The notes under the pieces: model-generated
Databases searched by the model: none
The model's input: only the letters and a program-made list of their open reading frames with translations
What the model was told of the DNA's origin: nothing
Made by a program: the position numbers and the translations under genes
In this document: positions 51,877 to 63,907 of the stretch, piece after piece
Position numbering within the stretch: the first letter of the stretch is position 1
Layout of the letters: every line of letters starts with the position of its first letter
Source of the DNA: Saksenaea vasiformis B4078
Taxonomy: Eukaryota; Mucoromycota; Mucoromycetes; Mucorales; Saksenaeaceae
Direction: 5' to 3'
Length of the DNA: 64,000 bases
NCBI GenBank assembly: GCA_000697055.1
Contig: JNDT01002401.1
Location: forward strand, 49,604-113,603

Positions 51877-52754
51877 CTACAAAACGATGCAGCCCTTGGA
51901 TTTCTTCTTCTTGTTTACCATCAAAGCAGCTCTGGTGGCATGTTCAAAGACTTCACGGACACCCTCTCCAGTTTTGGCAGAACATTCAAGGTACTTGTAT
52001 GCACTGATTCTTTGGGAAACGGCAACACCCTACGAGAAAAAGAAAAAGAAAAAAAAAGAGGGTGTGTTTAGGTATATATATAATACTTTGGGATGATTCA
52101 CTCTATACCTCTTCATGTCCAACTGGTCTCTGCGAGTTCTTTCTGAGCTCTTCGATTGTTGCTGGATCATTTCGCAAATCCTTTTTGCAGCCTACAAGAA
52201 GAATAGGCAGACCTTGACAGAAGTGAAGAACTTCGGAGATCCACTACGAAAAGGAAAACAAAAAAGGTAAGAGAAAAAAAAAAGGGATCTTATCAGTTGG
52301 GTTGTGTGGTTTACCTTTTCCTGGACGTTTTCCAAGGAGTCGGGTGAGTCGACGGCAAAACAAATCAAGATAACATGGGAGTCGGGGTAGGACAAGGGAC
52401 GAAGACGATCATAATCTTCCTGACCTTTTTAAAGAAAAGAGAGAGGTGTTATATAATAAGGAAAAGAAGAAGAGAAGAAAAGAAGAAAAAAGATGGTCAA
52501 AGTAGACAGTCTTACCAGCTGTATCCCACAAAGCCAGTTCCACGTGTTTGCCATCCACTTCAACGTCGGCGACATAATTCTCAAAGACAGTGGGAACATA
52601 GAACTAATATGAAACAAGGTAAGCAAGAAACAACAAATTGGGGAAAATCAGGACTTACTTCAGGGAAAGTGCCCTTAGAGAAAACAATCAAGAGACAAGT
52701 TTTACCACATGCACCATCGCCAACGATGACAAGCTTCCTTCTGATTTCGGCCAT
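51877..52754 (-). CDS. RHO1: Rho1-type small GTPase
   Basis: Five exons on the minus strand: 52659-52754, 52516-52603, 52315-52424, 52109-52243, 51877-52029; 193 codons plus stop, exactly the usual Rho size. P-loop [14 protein letters not shown], switch [16 protein letters not shown], switch [21 protein letters not shown], guanine motif [22 protein letters not shown], and a polybasic tail KKKKSKG followed by the CAAX box CIVL (prenylation). Rho1 controls glucan synthesis, actin and polarity at the plasma membrane. The first 32 residues ([19 protein letters not shown]..) fit Rho1 better than Rho3, Rho4 or Cdc42. A long low-complexity upstream region is described separately. Confidence 0.96.
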
Positions 52755-53330
52755 CTGTACATCAAGATGATAAAGTCAGATGAACGTGTAATTTTTAGTG
52801 TCAAGCTTCTTTGCCTACCTGAGTATAAATAAATACCGAGTGTAAAGAAGAGAAAAGGAAATATGAGTAAATATAAAAAGAAAGGAAAAAGGGAAAGAAA
52901 TCACACAGTAAAAATTGTTGGAGGGAAAAAAAAAAAAAAAGAAAAAAGAAAAAGGCACTGACTGGAGGACCGAGTCCAAGCGTAACACCCTATATACACG
53001 CACCACACGTACACATATGTATATATATATATATATATACAACACACACACACAACACAAAGATGGACCCTTCATCTCCCTTTCTCATCATCTCCCTCAT
53101 CTACAAACCCTTCTTCTATACAACCGTAAATATAAAGTACTTCGGGTATTGACTTTTGCGTTTTCGTAACAGAGTGTAGTAGTGCCTTGGGCTCCGTTCT
53201 CTCTCCGCAGCAGTCAACACCACTATCTTCTTCTTCTCCTCTTCTTTCCCTCTTTACTTTCTAAATCCCCCCCTTCTGTTTCTCCCCGTGAAGAATGACC
53301 CCATGATGCCAGAAATAAAACAAAAGACAG
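52755..53330. repeat. Low-complexity leader/promoter of Rho1 with microsatellites
   Basis: Contains an A-rich tract (about 52925-52955), a (TA)n run at about 53022-53038, a (CA)n-like run at about 53042-53058 and long CT tracts (about 53180-53290). It lies directly upstream of the Rho1 ATG and probably includes its 5' UTR and promoter. Confidence 0.65.
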
Positions 53331-56300
53331 AAAGTACCTTTTGTAGAGTATAATCAAAGTGAAGGTGAATGTAATTCAAGAAACGAAACCTCGCCAAAAA
53401 AAACGAATATTTCTTTCAGTTTGTGACGCAACAGAAGGATGATTTGTCGTTCCGACGCTTTTTTATACGACGAAGTCACGATCATCCCATTTCATCAGCC
53501 TTGGTCCACCTAGGTTTGGGGAACCATGTGGTGCACTACACAAACTGGTTCGTACTGTAGAAACGAACTGACAAGTGATACTTGCATCTGGACTATAAGA
53601 ACGAAGATTTCTTTTCCAAAAATCAACAGAGCCTCGCCAAACTAAGTGTACTGCTTAATCTAGTTCAGATAGCGGTCTCAATAAATAACAATCACCACCA
53701 CCCTTATTCACACCTTCATTTACTTATTTTCCTGTGGATCTATGCTTATCAACAGATAAGTCTTGGTGAAACAACAGTCATAATGGAATACAGAAGAACA
53801 CGATCTTGTCCTCCGTCATATTTATTGGCTGTAAATTATTATAAATTTGCGTGTGCTATTTAAACGTACGCAATGCTTATGTCTGGAGCAGCAATAAAAT
53901 GAACAGAAATAAAAAAAAAATAAAAATAAAAAACAGACGAAATAGCCCATGGTCGCAAAAAGCATAGAGGTACTTAAAGACTATTTCAGGGCATGAACGT
54001 TGAGGCTGCTTATGGATTGCTTCTAACCCAACTTTCACAGGTTTTAGTGCCGAATTCTGCTGTCAGTAATGTGTTAACCAACGTATCTACAGAACGGTTG
54101 TATATGCTTCTTCTTTGATTATCCCTGTAACTTTCTTTCACAAAAGAAAAGACTGGAATTCATCTACAACTTTGCTCTTCTACTCCCCTAGCTAGTCTTT
54201 TGAAATAACCAGAAGCAACCGCAGTACTGGTCACGCCCGAGCACCGTAGTCATATATGGGCTTGGGTATTCAAGAGGCACCACGTGGATGTGGGTGTCCT
54301 AGCGGACCTTTTTTGAGCGTCCGAAGTGGGGTTGGAAAGCCCTCCTTATCAGGTAATGCAAGCCACAACGTGCAAGCCTGATGCGTTTTGCGCCGCGTGA
54401 AAACCATTTTCGATCATCATCGAGACCGTCGCCCTATCTACAGAAAATTGAGCAAGTCCAATCCAAAATTAAACGCCCTTTCCATCTATGCTTCAACCTG
54501 CCTTGATTACCCATTGTTGTCTTATTCGTCAGAAAAATTGACAGAACTGTCAGAAAAATTGGAAACGCCCCTTAGGCCATTGGACAGGAATATGTTTTCC
54601 ATCTTGTATCTTGCGAAATCCAAAACGCCGGGCGTTTATGGTGCGCTCTTGGATATCTGAGGTTCCTAACAGGAATATACAGAGATGATAGTTCCAACGC
54701 AATCACTGACCATATAAATGCGAACAATTCATCGTGCCTTTACCTTTTAGTGTCGGTGTGGCGGATAACGACATTGATGTGGTCGCCTTACATTAAGACT
54801 GCCTTCTTTTTGTTTTTCGTTTCATCCAAGAAGAAAGGCCACGGAAATACACGAGCATTGTGTTTGTTTGTCATAATGTGATGGAGCTAATGTCGCTTAG
54901 TGCATCCACTCACGTTAAGATGGTGCGAAGTTCAATTTATACGAACAGTTTATCGAAAATGCTCTATTTAACGTAACTTCTCCAGCGTGATCTGCTATCT
55001 CTGAGCAGCTACAGGACAGGTTCCCAAAAAGGTCCAGTCGATGGCTTCCACACAAATAATGGAAAGATATCCACGCCAATCTATATGATACGGATAACAG
55101 ATAAGAGATTCCTTACTATGGTTTTTATTAAGAAGTTGATCAGAATCCTGCAAACTGCAAATTCACATGTACATCCAAAATTAAAAAAATGCGTCTTGCT
55201 AGTAGCAGCAAGTATTGATTCAGGCCTATCAAAAATAAACAAAAAGATCTAGAATCCCAAAATGCTAGCGAGATAGAAACAGAAGCGGTGGAGATGAAGA
55301 AGAACATGAGAAACGTCCCTTATTGCCTCATTCGATGGCGGCAGCTTATCACTCCATTGCGAGGAAAACTCCTTGTTTGGGCAAGCACTGCCAGGTATCG
55401 TCTCCACTAACTCTGCAAACAACGCAACGTGTGTCTGATGAAGAGGCAGGAGGATGAATGTATTTCGCATGGAGGCGTTCGTCGCTTAGATCTCTGTTGG
55501 GGTCATATAACAGATCCAGAGAACGAAAAAATACCATATTCGTTTCTTATCCAAAAATGCCTATGCGTTCTGACAAGGCATTAGAAAAGTGACGCTTGAA
55601 ATAATGAACCAGTTTACTGTGAACACAAGTACTATCCATCAGCATTTACATGATTACTCCATGATACACCAAGAAAGTCCCAGATTATTTTTCCCGTAGT
55701 GTAATCATGAGCCTGTCCACTGCATTCAAGTAAAAATAGTCGCCCTTATGCCAGAAGGCACTATCAACGGTCACTGTCGTTGCCAGAAACCTGTCAGAAA
55801 CATGCGTTGCATACCAATTCAGACGCTATCGAGTGAAAACAAATCATAAGGTATGCTTTGACACGTGTAGGACCTCGTCAGTCGTGATAGCGACCAATTC
55901 ACCACGGCTTGCTCTGCGTTCGGATATTTTTCTACCAACCTCTTTTCCTTTCATGGTCCGATAATCGTTTGTCTCAACCATAGCTAAACGAAGAAACAAT
56001 CTGAGATATGTGATACCGGCTTCAAGTAGGATTAGAGTCACTACCCCAGCCGTCGTCTTCTGCGCACGAAGCTACGGGCTTTTCTTCACATCCTACCGCT
56101 TCATTTTACTAATACATCCCCTTACATCAATTTCTATCACTGGAGGCAATGGTGTATACACCAGTTATCGCTGTTACTTATGTCTCCAGAGGACGATTGC
56201 ACCATGGGAAATGGGATTGAGTTGATATAGGGGAATATCGAGTCCAGCCATAGCGACTGGAAAGCCGTGAAGCACCTGAGAACGATGGCTGCAAGTCAGC

Positions 56301-56992
56301 CGGCTACTAATGCAGATGTTGAGGAATAGTATGCAGACGCGCCGTGAATGCATTATGAAATTTCCGTGGATGCATGGCATGATGAGCGTAGTTTCAATAT
56401 AGTTTGACAACCAATAGAACCTCTGTCGCATACGTGTTACATTATAGTGTACTTTGATCCAAGATTTAATATAACTGCATATTACAAAGTCTGAGATCGT
56501 TATGTTCAGAGATCACAAATGCTCTGGCGGAGACATTACAGTAACCCAGCAATCGATAAATCGTTGAAACAGGTGCATGAATCAGTAACAGACCTGAGAG
56601 CAAATAATCTAAAGGACTGATGTGCTAAACCCTTCCTTCTTCGTGCGAAGTTGGTTCTTCATGAGAGCAGAACTTTGTTTGATAAGTGATATCATTAACC
56701 TGAAGCTAAGAATTTCAGGCCACTATTTGTTTTAGTCAATTATTTTTCTTCTTCTCTGTAGTCATTGAATGACTGAACAAAGCAATTATTGGCAAGCTGG
56801 TGCATCCATACGGAGCCATCACTTAAAACAGACAGTGGTCTGAGATAACCTAGTGGCACACAGTGAATCACGCTCTTTTTTTTTTGGGGGGGCCAATCGT
56901 CTCTTGACCAAGCGGAGATTACAAAAATCCAGTGCTGTGCAAAAAAACCAGCAGTCCCACCTTATCCTCCCCATTTCCCTTTTACCACAGTT
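53331..56992. other. Gene-poor 3.6-kb stretch
   Basis: No supported gene. A minus-strand patch at 55249-55540 looks like decayed coding sequence (see findings). An open frame at 54388-54660 (+) has no ATG at its start and no domain. The last 100 bp before 56993 form the ALYREF leader. Confidence 0.5.
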
Positions 56993-57649
56993 ATGGCGTC
57001 TCAACTCGATAGAGCTCTCGACGAAGTTATTAAGGATCGCAGAGCTGATGGAAGAAAAACTACCACACCAAATCGACTTCGATCGCAGGTGATCTCTGGC
57101 GGTGTTCGTAAACGTGACACTGTCCGCCCTTCATCTCGAACTTCGCAAGCGTTTGTTCGCACAGTTCAATTAAGAGATGGTCCTTCGGTAAGTGAACAAA
57201 GGAAAAAAGAAGGGAAGATTAAAAGATTAACAATCCGCATTGTCAAATCTTTTTAGAGGGACAGAGGTGGAAGGAGAAATATCAATGAACAGTGGACCCA
57301 CGATCTCTTTGACGGTGATCGTAGAAATGCTGATAGATCCATTACTTCTCGACTTGGTTTCCGTGATCATCCTGGTCCTAGATCCCAAGGAGGAGTCAGC
57401 ATAAAGATTGATAATTTGCATTATAATGTGACAGAGAAAGATTTATTGGTAAGGGCGTATACACGTTATCTGTGAATCAAGGGAACTAAGCAACATGCAT
57501 AGGAACTGTTTCAACTTGTGGGTCCAGTGGAGAAGGCGAGGATTAACTTTGACCGATCCGGACGTTCTACTGGCACCGCAACTATTAAGTTCTCATCATC
57601 AGATGATGCGAACAAAGCTTTGAAGAAATATAACAACGTCCAACTTGAT

Positions 57650-57684
<35 letters not shown>

Positions 57685-58112
57685 GCATCGGTGTGTTTCA
57701 CTGAACCCTCTTCTTGTATTTAGGTCAGGCGATGCATATTGAAATGGCACCTGAAGAACGCCACAACCGCTTCACTAGGCCCGGTGGTCGGCAGGGGGCA
57801 AGAGATACTGGCGCGTAAGTTGCGAAGAATGAGACATTATGGATACCGTTCAAACAACTTTACTCATTGGATCTTCATTTCCTTTAGCCGGCGCGGAAGA
57901 CGCGGAGGTGAACAGAGATCTGGTCGTGATGATGGAAAAAAGGAGAGAAGCGTAACACAGCTAGATGAAGAAATGGATGCATATATGAAGACGTCGACCA
58001 CGGATACAGCTGTAAGTGTTTTTGTGAAGTTGATACTGAAAATATCTGACCCTTAATTTTTTTTTGTTTTGCTCATTAGGCGAAGGAAGACGTCGATATG
58101 GTTCTGGACTGA
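56993..58112 (+). CDS. YRA1: ALYREF/Yra1-type mRNA export adaptor
   Basis: Six exons: 56993-57187, 57257-57448, 57503-57650, 57724-57814, 57888-58011, 58080-58112; 260 codons plus stop. The N-terminus MASQLDRALDEVIKDRR is the conserved UAP56-binding motif of the family, and NEQWTHDLFDG is the second family landmark. One RRM lies at about residues 112-190 (VSIKIDNLHYNVTEKDLLEL, then GRSTGTATIKF). Arg/Gly boxes (RRGRRGGEQRSGR) and a C-terminal box with acidic end KEDVDMVLD follow, resembling the UAP56-binding C-terminus. The protein couples splicing and TREX to Mex67-driven export. A TA microsatellite fills intron 3. Confidence 0.95.
57651..57682 (+). repeat. (TA)n microsatellite in ALYREF intron 3
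   Basis: The intron begins GTATATATAT and continues as an unbroken TA run for about 30 nt, so the donor site is part of the repeat. Confidence 0.9.
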
Positions 58113-60637
58113 TCAGCTTCTCGTTGGCCATAAGCAATTCAGTGTTTAAAAAACGAAGTTACGGTGTAACTGCAATTAAGCAATTTTTCTACGTTTCTTG
58201 TTGATGACTCTTGCATGATATAGCTTTTAAATGCACCCTTCTCTCAAGTGTCTGATTTTGAAAGTCCAGTTGGCGCTTGTACTACACTCGCTTCTATCGC
58301 TGGTTCGCGTACAACAACTGCATCTGGAGAGACGATAGTGCTGATACCAAAAAGGATGTCATGTACAGAATATCCATCAAGACTTAGAAAAGAAGTACGT
58401 CGAAGTGGATGCATTGTCGTGACGACACATTTGCATGCTCATGCGTATCTTATAGTGAATTCTGCTTCTCTCTTAGATTATTACAACAGCTATGAGTATA
58501 TATGTATGGGTTTCATTGGCAAATCCAGCGATGCTTCAGAAGATGCGGAGCTTGTTATAGCGTCATCATTTCACGTTGGATATTATATAAGGGACCTAAT
58601 CGGCGTCGAATCGCAGACAGCTAATGCGTGAACGCCTGAATAGTTGTGTGATAGGATATGGAAGATCCTCTGCATAGATTCTGATGTTGAATTGATTGTT
58701 CATTGGTATAGATGTAATACTATTTCTAATGGTGAGCGACAGTGCGTTCCACATCGACCTGTCTCAAAGGGAAACATTTTGGTAATATAATAGCAGACTT
58801 AGGAAAAGGAGAAATACATGGCCTTACGGGACTTAAAGAATTATGTAATACTTTCGTTGTTTCGTGTTCATAACACCGCAGCAGCCGCAATTGCTGGATT
58901 TTTCGCGCAACTTTGCGCTGGCTTAAGATCATCTGATGTATCCTTCCGTGTCAGAGACAGGATTCTTTTGTCTTCCGTAGAAGAGGTTTCAGAAAATGTC
59001 GTGAGTACGTAAGGGAAACGCTAATTTTTTTGCTGATCTCTATTCTCGCAAAGGCACCCCTGGTAAAGATGTCAATCCACTACATATACAGGTTATTCAT
59101 GTCTTTTTGTCTATTGTTCAGCCTGCATGATCACTGTGCCTTAGATGCTTTCATGCGCTCATCTATAGTTGAAATGTCATGCTCCAATCCATGAACTGTA
59201 CAATTGGCTACATTTGGATGTTCCTGAGTTATCATTTGCTCTTATCATACTTGCTTGGTATCTTTTGCCGTCCTCACGTATCACTTTCTCCAGACTTCAC
59301 TTCGCCCAACGTCATTTTGGCAGTCGCTACTATAATAGCCTAACATATCCGATAGAACAGCGGGTGGTCGATGACCCGATCAGTCACTGAACTTTGAAAT
59401 ATGGATTAGTTTAGAACAGTCCTAATCTTGTACAATGCTTTCCTTTACCTACACACGCACACATATATAATATTTCATTTAGTCCATCCTCTACAGGCAG
59501 AATATTCGCGTTAAGATCTGTGTAAATTATGATAAAAGTGACCAATAAAATAATTCCAACACTTACACTCTGAAACTATCTTCTCGTCCTTTTCTTTCCT
59601 TCTTACGATAAGATGTACATCAAGCATGTCTTTGACTTCTCTTTCCTGTACAGAAGCAGCATCCTATCGAATAATTAAGTACAGCATTTTCCGATGGGCA
59701 GCTTTCGTTTTTTAATTTTATTGTATCTCTACCGATCCATCTCAACTACAAGATGGCATATAGTCTTTAGAAGTTACAATCAACCAGAAAAACGTTATGA
59801 ATCTTGTCTGACGGATAGTTAGCTTATGTTCTGAAGAATTTCATATCCACGATAGATGCCTATCATCTTGTAGTCCATCTACAGGTACAACAGATCTCTT
59901 AGGAGCCATGTCTAATCTGACGCACACTTTTTGAAGCCATACCTTGTATAACGCACACTCACCTCTACTGAAACTCCCCAAGTCTTATCGATCTTCTGGC
60001 TGGAAATTCAGTATGGTTCTAATTTTGAATATGGCTCCTAAGAAAAAGGTAGTCAGTAAGGGTTGATCGCAACGCCGTAGTAGACGGATGAGAGAGAAAG
60101 ATCTGTCTTTATTAATTTATGTTCCACACGTTATACATGATGCTATATTAATTGGTCTATAACATGAACTGTACTGACTTTGTACTGTACTGGCTTTGTA
60201 CCGTTGTGGGATCCTACTTTCTATTTGTCGATTTAATTTAGTTTTTTTTTTCTATTTTATCTTATTATTTTTATCATCTTGAAACAGCTGAGTTTAGCAA
60301 AGATTTTCTTTTATGTTGTATACGGCCACCTTTTATTTGCTCTGCCTCCATTGGTTATTATCAAGAAATCATCGTTAACCAGAATTTATTGATTCTTTTT
60401 CTTTTTCTTTTTATTTACCTTCACTGGTAAATACTCCAAGTCTTAGTATCTGACTCAAATCTAAACCTGACGCTTGGTAATAACAAACTGAATTCTACAA
60501 AACCCGAACCTTTATCTGAACTGAACTTTTATTCTTCTTGTTGTCTTATTACCGCTTCTGTCATACGGCTGAAACTAATCTACTGCCTTTATACTAAGGG
60601 GTTTCAATACCTCTATAAACTTATAATTATAAACTGC
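58113..60637. other. Gene-free stretch
   Basis: An open frame at 58248-58631 (+) starts without ATG and shows no domain; its length is within chance for a window this size. Around 59110-59140 (cagcctgcatgatcactgtgc) is a trace of the 45/48.5-kb repeat. The right half (59.5-60.6 kb) is AT-rich with pyrimidine runs. Confidence 0.5.
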
Positions 60638-61349
60638 GGCAGCTGAAATAGTTCGTTGGCCGCAGCCTACCATGTCGAGTGTATACTCCTAGGTATTGAA
60701 CGCACCTTATAACTTTCGCCTTTGTAAACCTATAAACCTCACAACAAAAGACTGTGTTTTGCTCTAAATCTTGCTACAACATTTCTTTTCTTTACAATTG
60801 ATATAATGCCTCGTACTTCTGAAAGACAAACGTTGATTAGCACTTTCGAAGGTGCCATGTTGGTGCAAATGTACCTGAATCAGTTGGAAGAGGATTCCTG
60901 TCGTATAGGACGACTCATATTGATGTATAAGTCATATCGGTAATGACCGTAATGAAATAAACTCAGAGAGTCACCTATAATTAGTGCAGAACTGAGTATC
61001 TTGATCTGAGTGAAATTAAAGATCAGGTACATGAAATAACTCCGCTTGATCCAAGATTACAGCAGAAAAGAACTAGAACGATATCCCTTTTTTATTGAAC
61101 TTGACAATTAAAAAGAGTCTCAAAGGATTTACTCGTCTGATTTTCCTATTTTTTGATCTATCCATTTATCACAGTTCCGAAGAAGAATGCTGTGAGACCA
61201 AAGAAGATTTCGAGAATCTCGAAGACCTTTATGAAGACAACCAGATTGACGAACAGCTGTTGACCTCTGTGTATGGCAGCGTTGTGTCTACGCGTACCTT
61301 GGTCTCAGGAACGCCGTTGTTACGCTGTACTTTTGACTTGTCAGTATGA
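60638..61349 (+). mobile_element. Second Harbinger-type 5' fragment, split by about 270 bp
   Basis: The leader (60638-60807) and the first 30 codons from ATG 60808 (MPRTSERQTLISTFEGAMLV, MYLNQLEEDS) correspond to the 50-kb element's leader and N-terminus. The matching acidic patch (SEEECCETKEDFENLEDLY, then SVYGSVVSTRTL) resumes only at about 61171. In the 50-kb copy these parts are contiguous, so 60898-61170 is inserted or very diverged sequence. The homology ends soon after 61290; no nuclease core is present. Confidence 0.7.
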
Positions 61350-61938
61350 ATAGAGATATTTCCAGGTAGTGTCTAAGCGTAAACTTGATGACAGGAATAG
61401 CTGGTAAAATATAGAAAAAGGTAGCTTCGGTAGATAAAAAGAGTTCGGTTTGTGTGAGCACCAGGTGTGGATTTGAGTCAAACACCAAGACTTGGGTAAG
61501 TGATAAAGCTTGAAGAAAAGAAAAGAAAAGATAAAATAGAGTAACTGTTGTCTGGATCGACAATATATAAGGAGATCTGTTTGAAAAAGAGTATGATCGT
61601 TAGTAAAATCGTTGGTATGGTTACCTTTGTTCTCGTATTGATTCTATCAATTAGAGATGTATGGAGATGAAATAGAAATATTTCTCAGATGATCAGCGAG
61701 TTGAATCAGAAGAAATATAGAATTTCGGTAAAGAGAAAAGAAAATAAAAAGAGATAGCGGAATTAGTATCGCTTGTATTGAATACAGAAGTAAAACAAAA
61801 TAGGATAGAAGACCAGTAATTAACCAGACTAAAAAAGATCTCGATGCCTTTATTTTGCTTAATGAATATTTATAGTAAATGTGAGACACTTCTCAACTGA
61901 GATTGTAAAACTTTTTATGAGGCTTATTTTATGATTGT
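61350..61938. other. AT-rich, no gene seen
   Basis: Short minus-strand open frames (61288-61563, 61647-61889) are hydrophobic and low in complexity, as expected for AT-rich non-coding DNA. Confidence 0.45.
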
Positions 61939-62266
61939 GGTATACGTTGACCGTCGTAATGCCCATCCTATAGAATTGTGTTCCATAACAGGAAAGATCG
62001 GGAATTAATCGTGTTTCCATATACAGTGAACTTCTCTACTGGAACACCAACTGAACCTTATCATCTATAACTTAGACTTATCACTGAGTTCAGTATAACA
62101 AGGTAGCACTGTATCATCACAGTAATTGATCCATTCTATAATCCACACCTAATACCAAGAAGAATGTTCACTAATTCTTATTTCCGCTAAAAGACTGAAT
62201 CATATAAATAGGCAGACAATCTAACTGAAATAAAGACATCCAACAGTCTCAAAGGATTCTATCCGT
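61939..62266. repeat. 328-bp direct repeat, copy 1 (LTR-like)
   Basis: From ggtatacgttgaccgtcg to ggattctatccgt this stretch is repeated at 62960-63287, with about seven differences, all transitions. It contains a TATA-like tcatataaatagg near 62198-62210, about 60 bp before its end. That could serve as an LTR promoter. Confidence 0.85.
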
Positions 62267-62565
62267 TGTAGCGCGCCGATTTTTACTCTGTGGCAATCTT
62301 GCCTTTTTATTTTCCTTTATCTACAATATCGATTTTACTTTGTTCTTATTTTTTTATTCTTTTTCAAGTGGATCAATGAAAGATGTCGCCTTGACACAAT
62401 ATATCTTTCAAAGTTGTATTACAACTTTGAAGTCTTCTAGGTTCTTATCATTAGGCTCACAGAATCCTATACAAACCGACATCCACTCTGACAACGGCAC
62501 ATGACCTCTGGTATCACCCCCAACAATACCCCCAAACCTTATCCAAAGGCACATCCACTCGAAAC
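62267..62565. other. Internal stretch between direct repeats
   Basis: Begins tgtagcgcgccgattt and carries no coding region of retroelement type. Together with 62566-62959 it makes a 693-bp interior, too short for gag-pol. Confidence 0.5.
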
Positions 62566-62672
62566 TGCATACAATCAAAACCGCATACGATCCAAAGTAC
62601 ATACGATCCAAGATGCATATGATCCAAGATGCATATGACCCAAAGTGCATACGATCCAAAGTGCATACGATT
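62566..62672. repeat. 16-nt minisatellite
   Basis: About six imperfect copies of gcatacgatccaaagt, with variants agat/aagt and cata/gcat. It lies between the two 328-bp direct repeats. Confidence 0.85.
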
Positions 62673-62959
62673 GAACCAATTACCTGCCGTCATTATCCAT
62701 TCGAGCCATGATAGACTAGATGATCATCCACTTAGCGAAATTATTTCCTATCGATCTATTTTGTATAAATACCCCTCCAATTCAATGAATAAAACATTAG
62801 GTTATAACAGCATATTCTCCTCTTGGTTATCTCAAGCCATCTCAAAAGGTCTTTTCCAAAGGTTTTTCTTTTATTTCTCAGCGATCTTACTAACGGTCAT
62901 ATTTTATTTTATCTAGATCTCCTTGGATATTGTCAATACTGACAACAGTTACTCTATTC

Positions 62960-63287
62960 GGTATACGTTGACCGTCGTAATGCCCATCCTATAGAATTGT
63001 GTTCCATAACAGGAAAGATCGGGGATTAATCGTGTTTCCATATACAGTGAACTTCTTCACTGGAACACCAACTGAATCTTATCATCTATAACTTAGACTT
63101 ATCACTGAGTTCAGTACAACAAGGTAGCACTGTGTCATCACAGTAATTGATCCATTCTATAATCCACACCTAATACCAAGAAGAATGTTCACTAATTCTT
63201 ATTTCTGCTAAAAGACTGAATCATATAAATAGGCAGACAATCTAACTGAAATAAAGACATCCAACAGTCTCAAAGGATTCTATCCGT
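62960..63287. repeat. 328-bp direct repeat, copy 2 (LTR-like)
   Basis: Same orientation and length as copy 1, about 98% identical by eye. It ends 293 bp upstream of the tRNA-Ile gene. Confidence 0.85.
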
Positions 63288-63299
63288 CTACTGTCCCAA

Positions 63300-63475
63300 T
63301 TAACTTACCCATACAACAATATTAATATAGTAATAGATTATATCTTAAATATGATATAGATCTTGTAATATATAAACTATCTTCAGAGATTATATATTAA
63401 ACTATAAATATATTATATATAAATCTATATATAAATATAGTATACCAAGATCTATAATGTTATATATATATACTA
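63300..63475. repeat. Extremely AT-rich tract
   Basis: Mostly alternating and short A/T words (tatatata, ataaatata) over about 175 bp, between the LTR-like repeat and the tRNA gene. Confidence 0.8.
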
Positions 63476-63580
63476 CCAAATTTAGCTACCAAGTCCATAT
63501 TTTCTCTACCATCTGAAACATCAAATGCCATTTTCTTGTACGGCCGAGAAAGATCTTCACACCAGTTGTCAATCAACCGA

Positions 63581-63653
63581 GCTCGCTTAGCTCAGTTGGT
63601 TAGAGCGTGGTGCTAATAACGCCAAGGTCACAGGTTCGACCCCTGTAGTGAGC
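63581..63653 (+). tRNA. tRNA-Ile(AAT): tRNA-Ile, anticodon AAT
   Basis: A 73-nt cloverleaf without intron. The acceptor stem pairs GCTCGCT with AGTGAGC. The D arm is GCTC-AGTTGGTTA-GAGC and the anticodon arm TGGTG-CTAATAA-CGCCA with AAT. The variable loop is AGGTC and the T arm ACAGG-TTCGACC-CCTGT. The internal A box (TAGCTCAGTTGG) and B box (GGTTCGACC) of Pol III are intact. AAT is read as IAT after wobble editing and decodes isoleucine. Confidence 0.96.
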
Positions 63654-63654
63654 A

Positions 63655-63665
63655 TTTTGCTTTTT
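63655..63665 (+). terminator. Pol III terminator of tRNA-Ile
   Basis: TTTT starts 2 nt after the tRNA, followed by a second T run (TTTTT) at 63661. Confidence 0.85.
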
Positions 63666-63907
63666 CTTCAATTTTTGTAGTGCACATGTCGTAACGGTGG
63701 ATATGTATTGATCTGAGTTGTCTTCCAGGAAACGGTCAAACCCACTGGGGATCAAGGGGAACAATAAAGAATAAGAATGGGAGTAAAAAACGATGATGCT
63801 TTATTGTCGCCATGAAAGTTGGTATTTATATTTTTTCTCTAAACTATGTGTAATCTATAAAACGGTTGAAGATATAAAAATGGAATGGAAGTGAATACAT
63901 CACTTCG
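63666..63907. other. Intergenic
   Basis: About 240 bp, AT-rich; probably the 3' UTR of the minus-strand unit at the window's right edge. Confidence 0.4.

Noticed and set aside
54388..54660. 90-codon open frame with repeated LTELSEKLE wording
   Set aside because: Starts at a non-ATG codon; the repeat is a short DNA duplication (gtcagaaaaattg), not a protein repeat.
58248..58631. 127-codon open frame (+) after ALYREF
   Set aside because: No ATG at its start and no recognisable motif. Several frames of this length are expected by chance in 64 kb of six-frame sequence.
62408..62659. Minus-strand open frame with repeated FGSYASWIICILD wording
   Set aside because: It is the translation of the 16-nt minisatellite and not a gene.
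62566..62672. CRISPR-like array
   Set aside because: Units are 16 nt, directly adjacent without unique spacers, in a eukaryotic genome.
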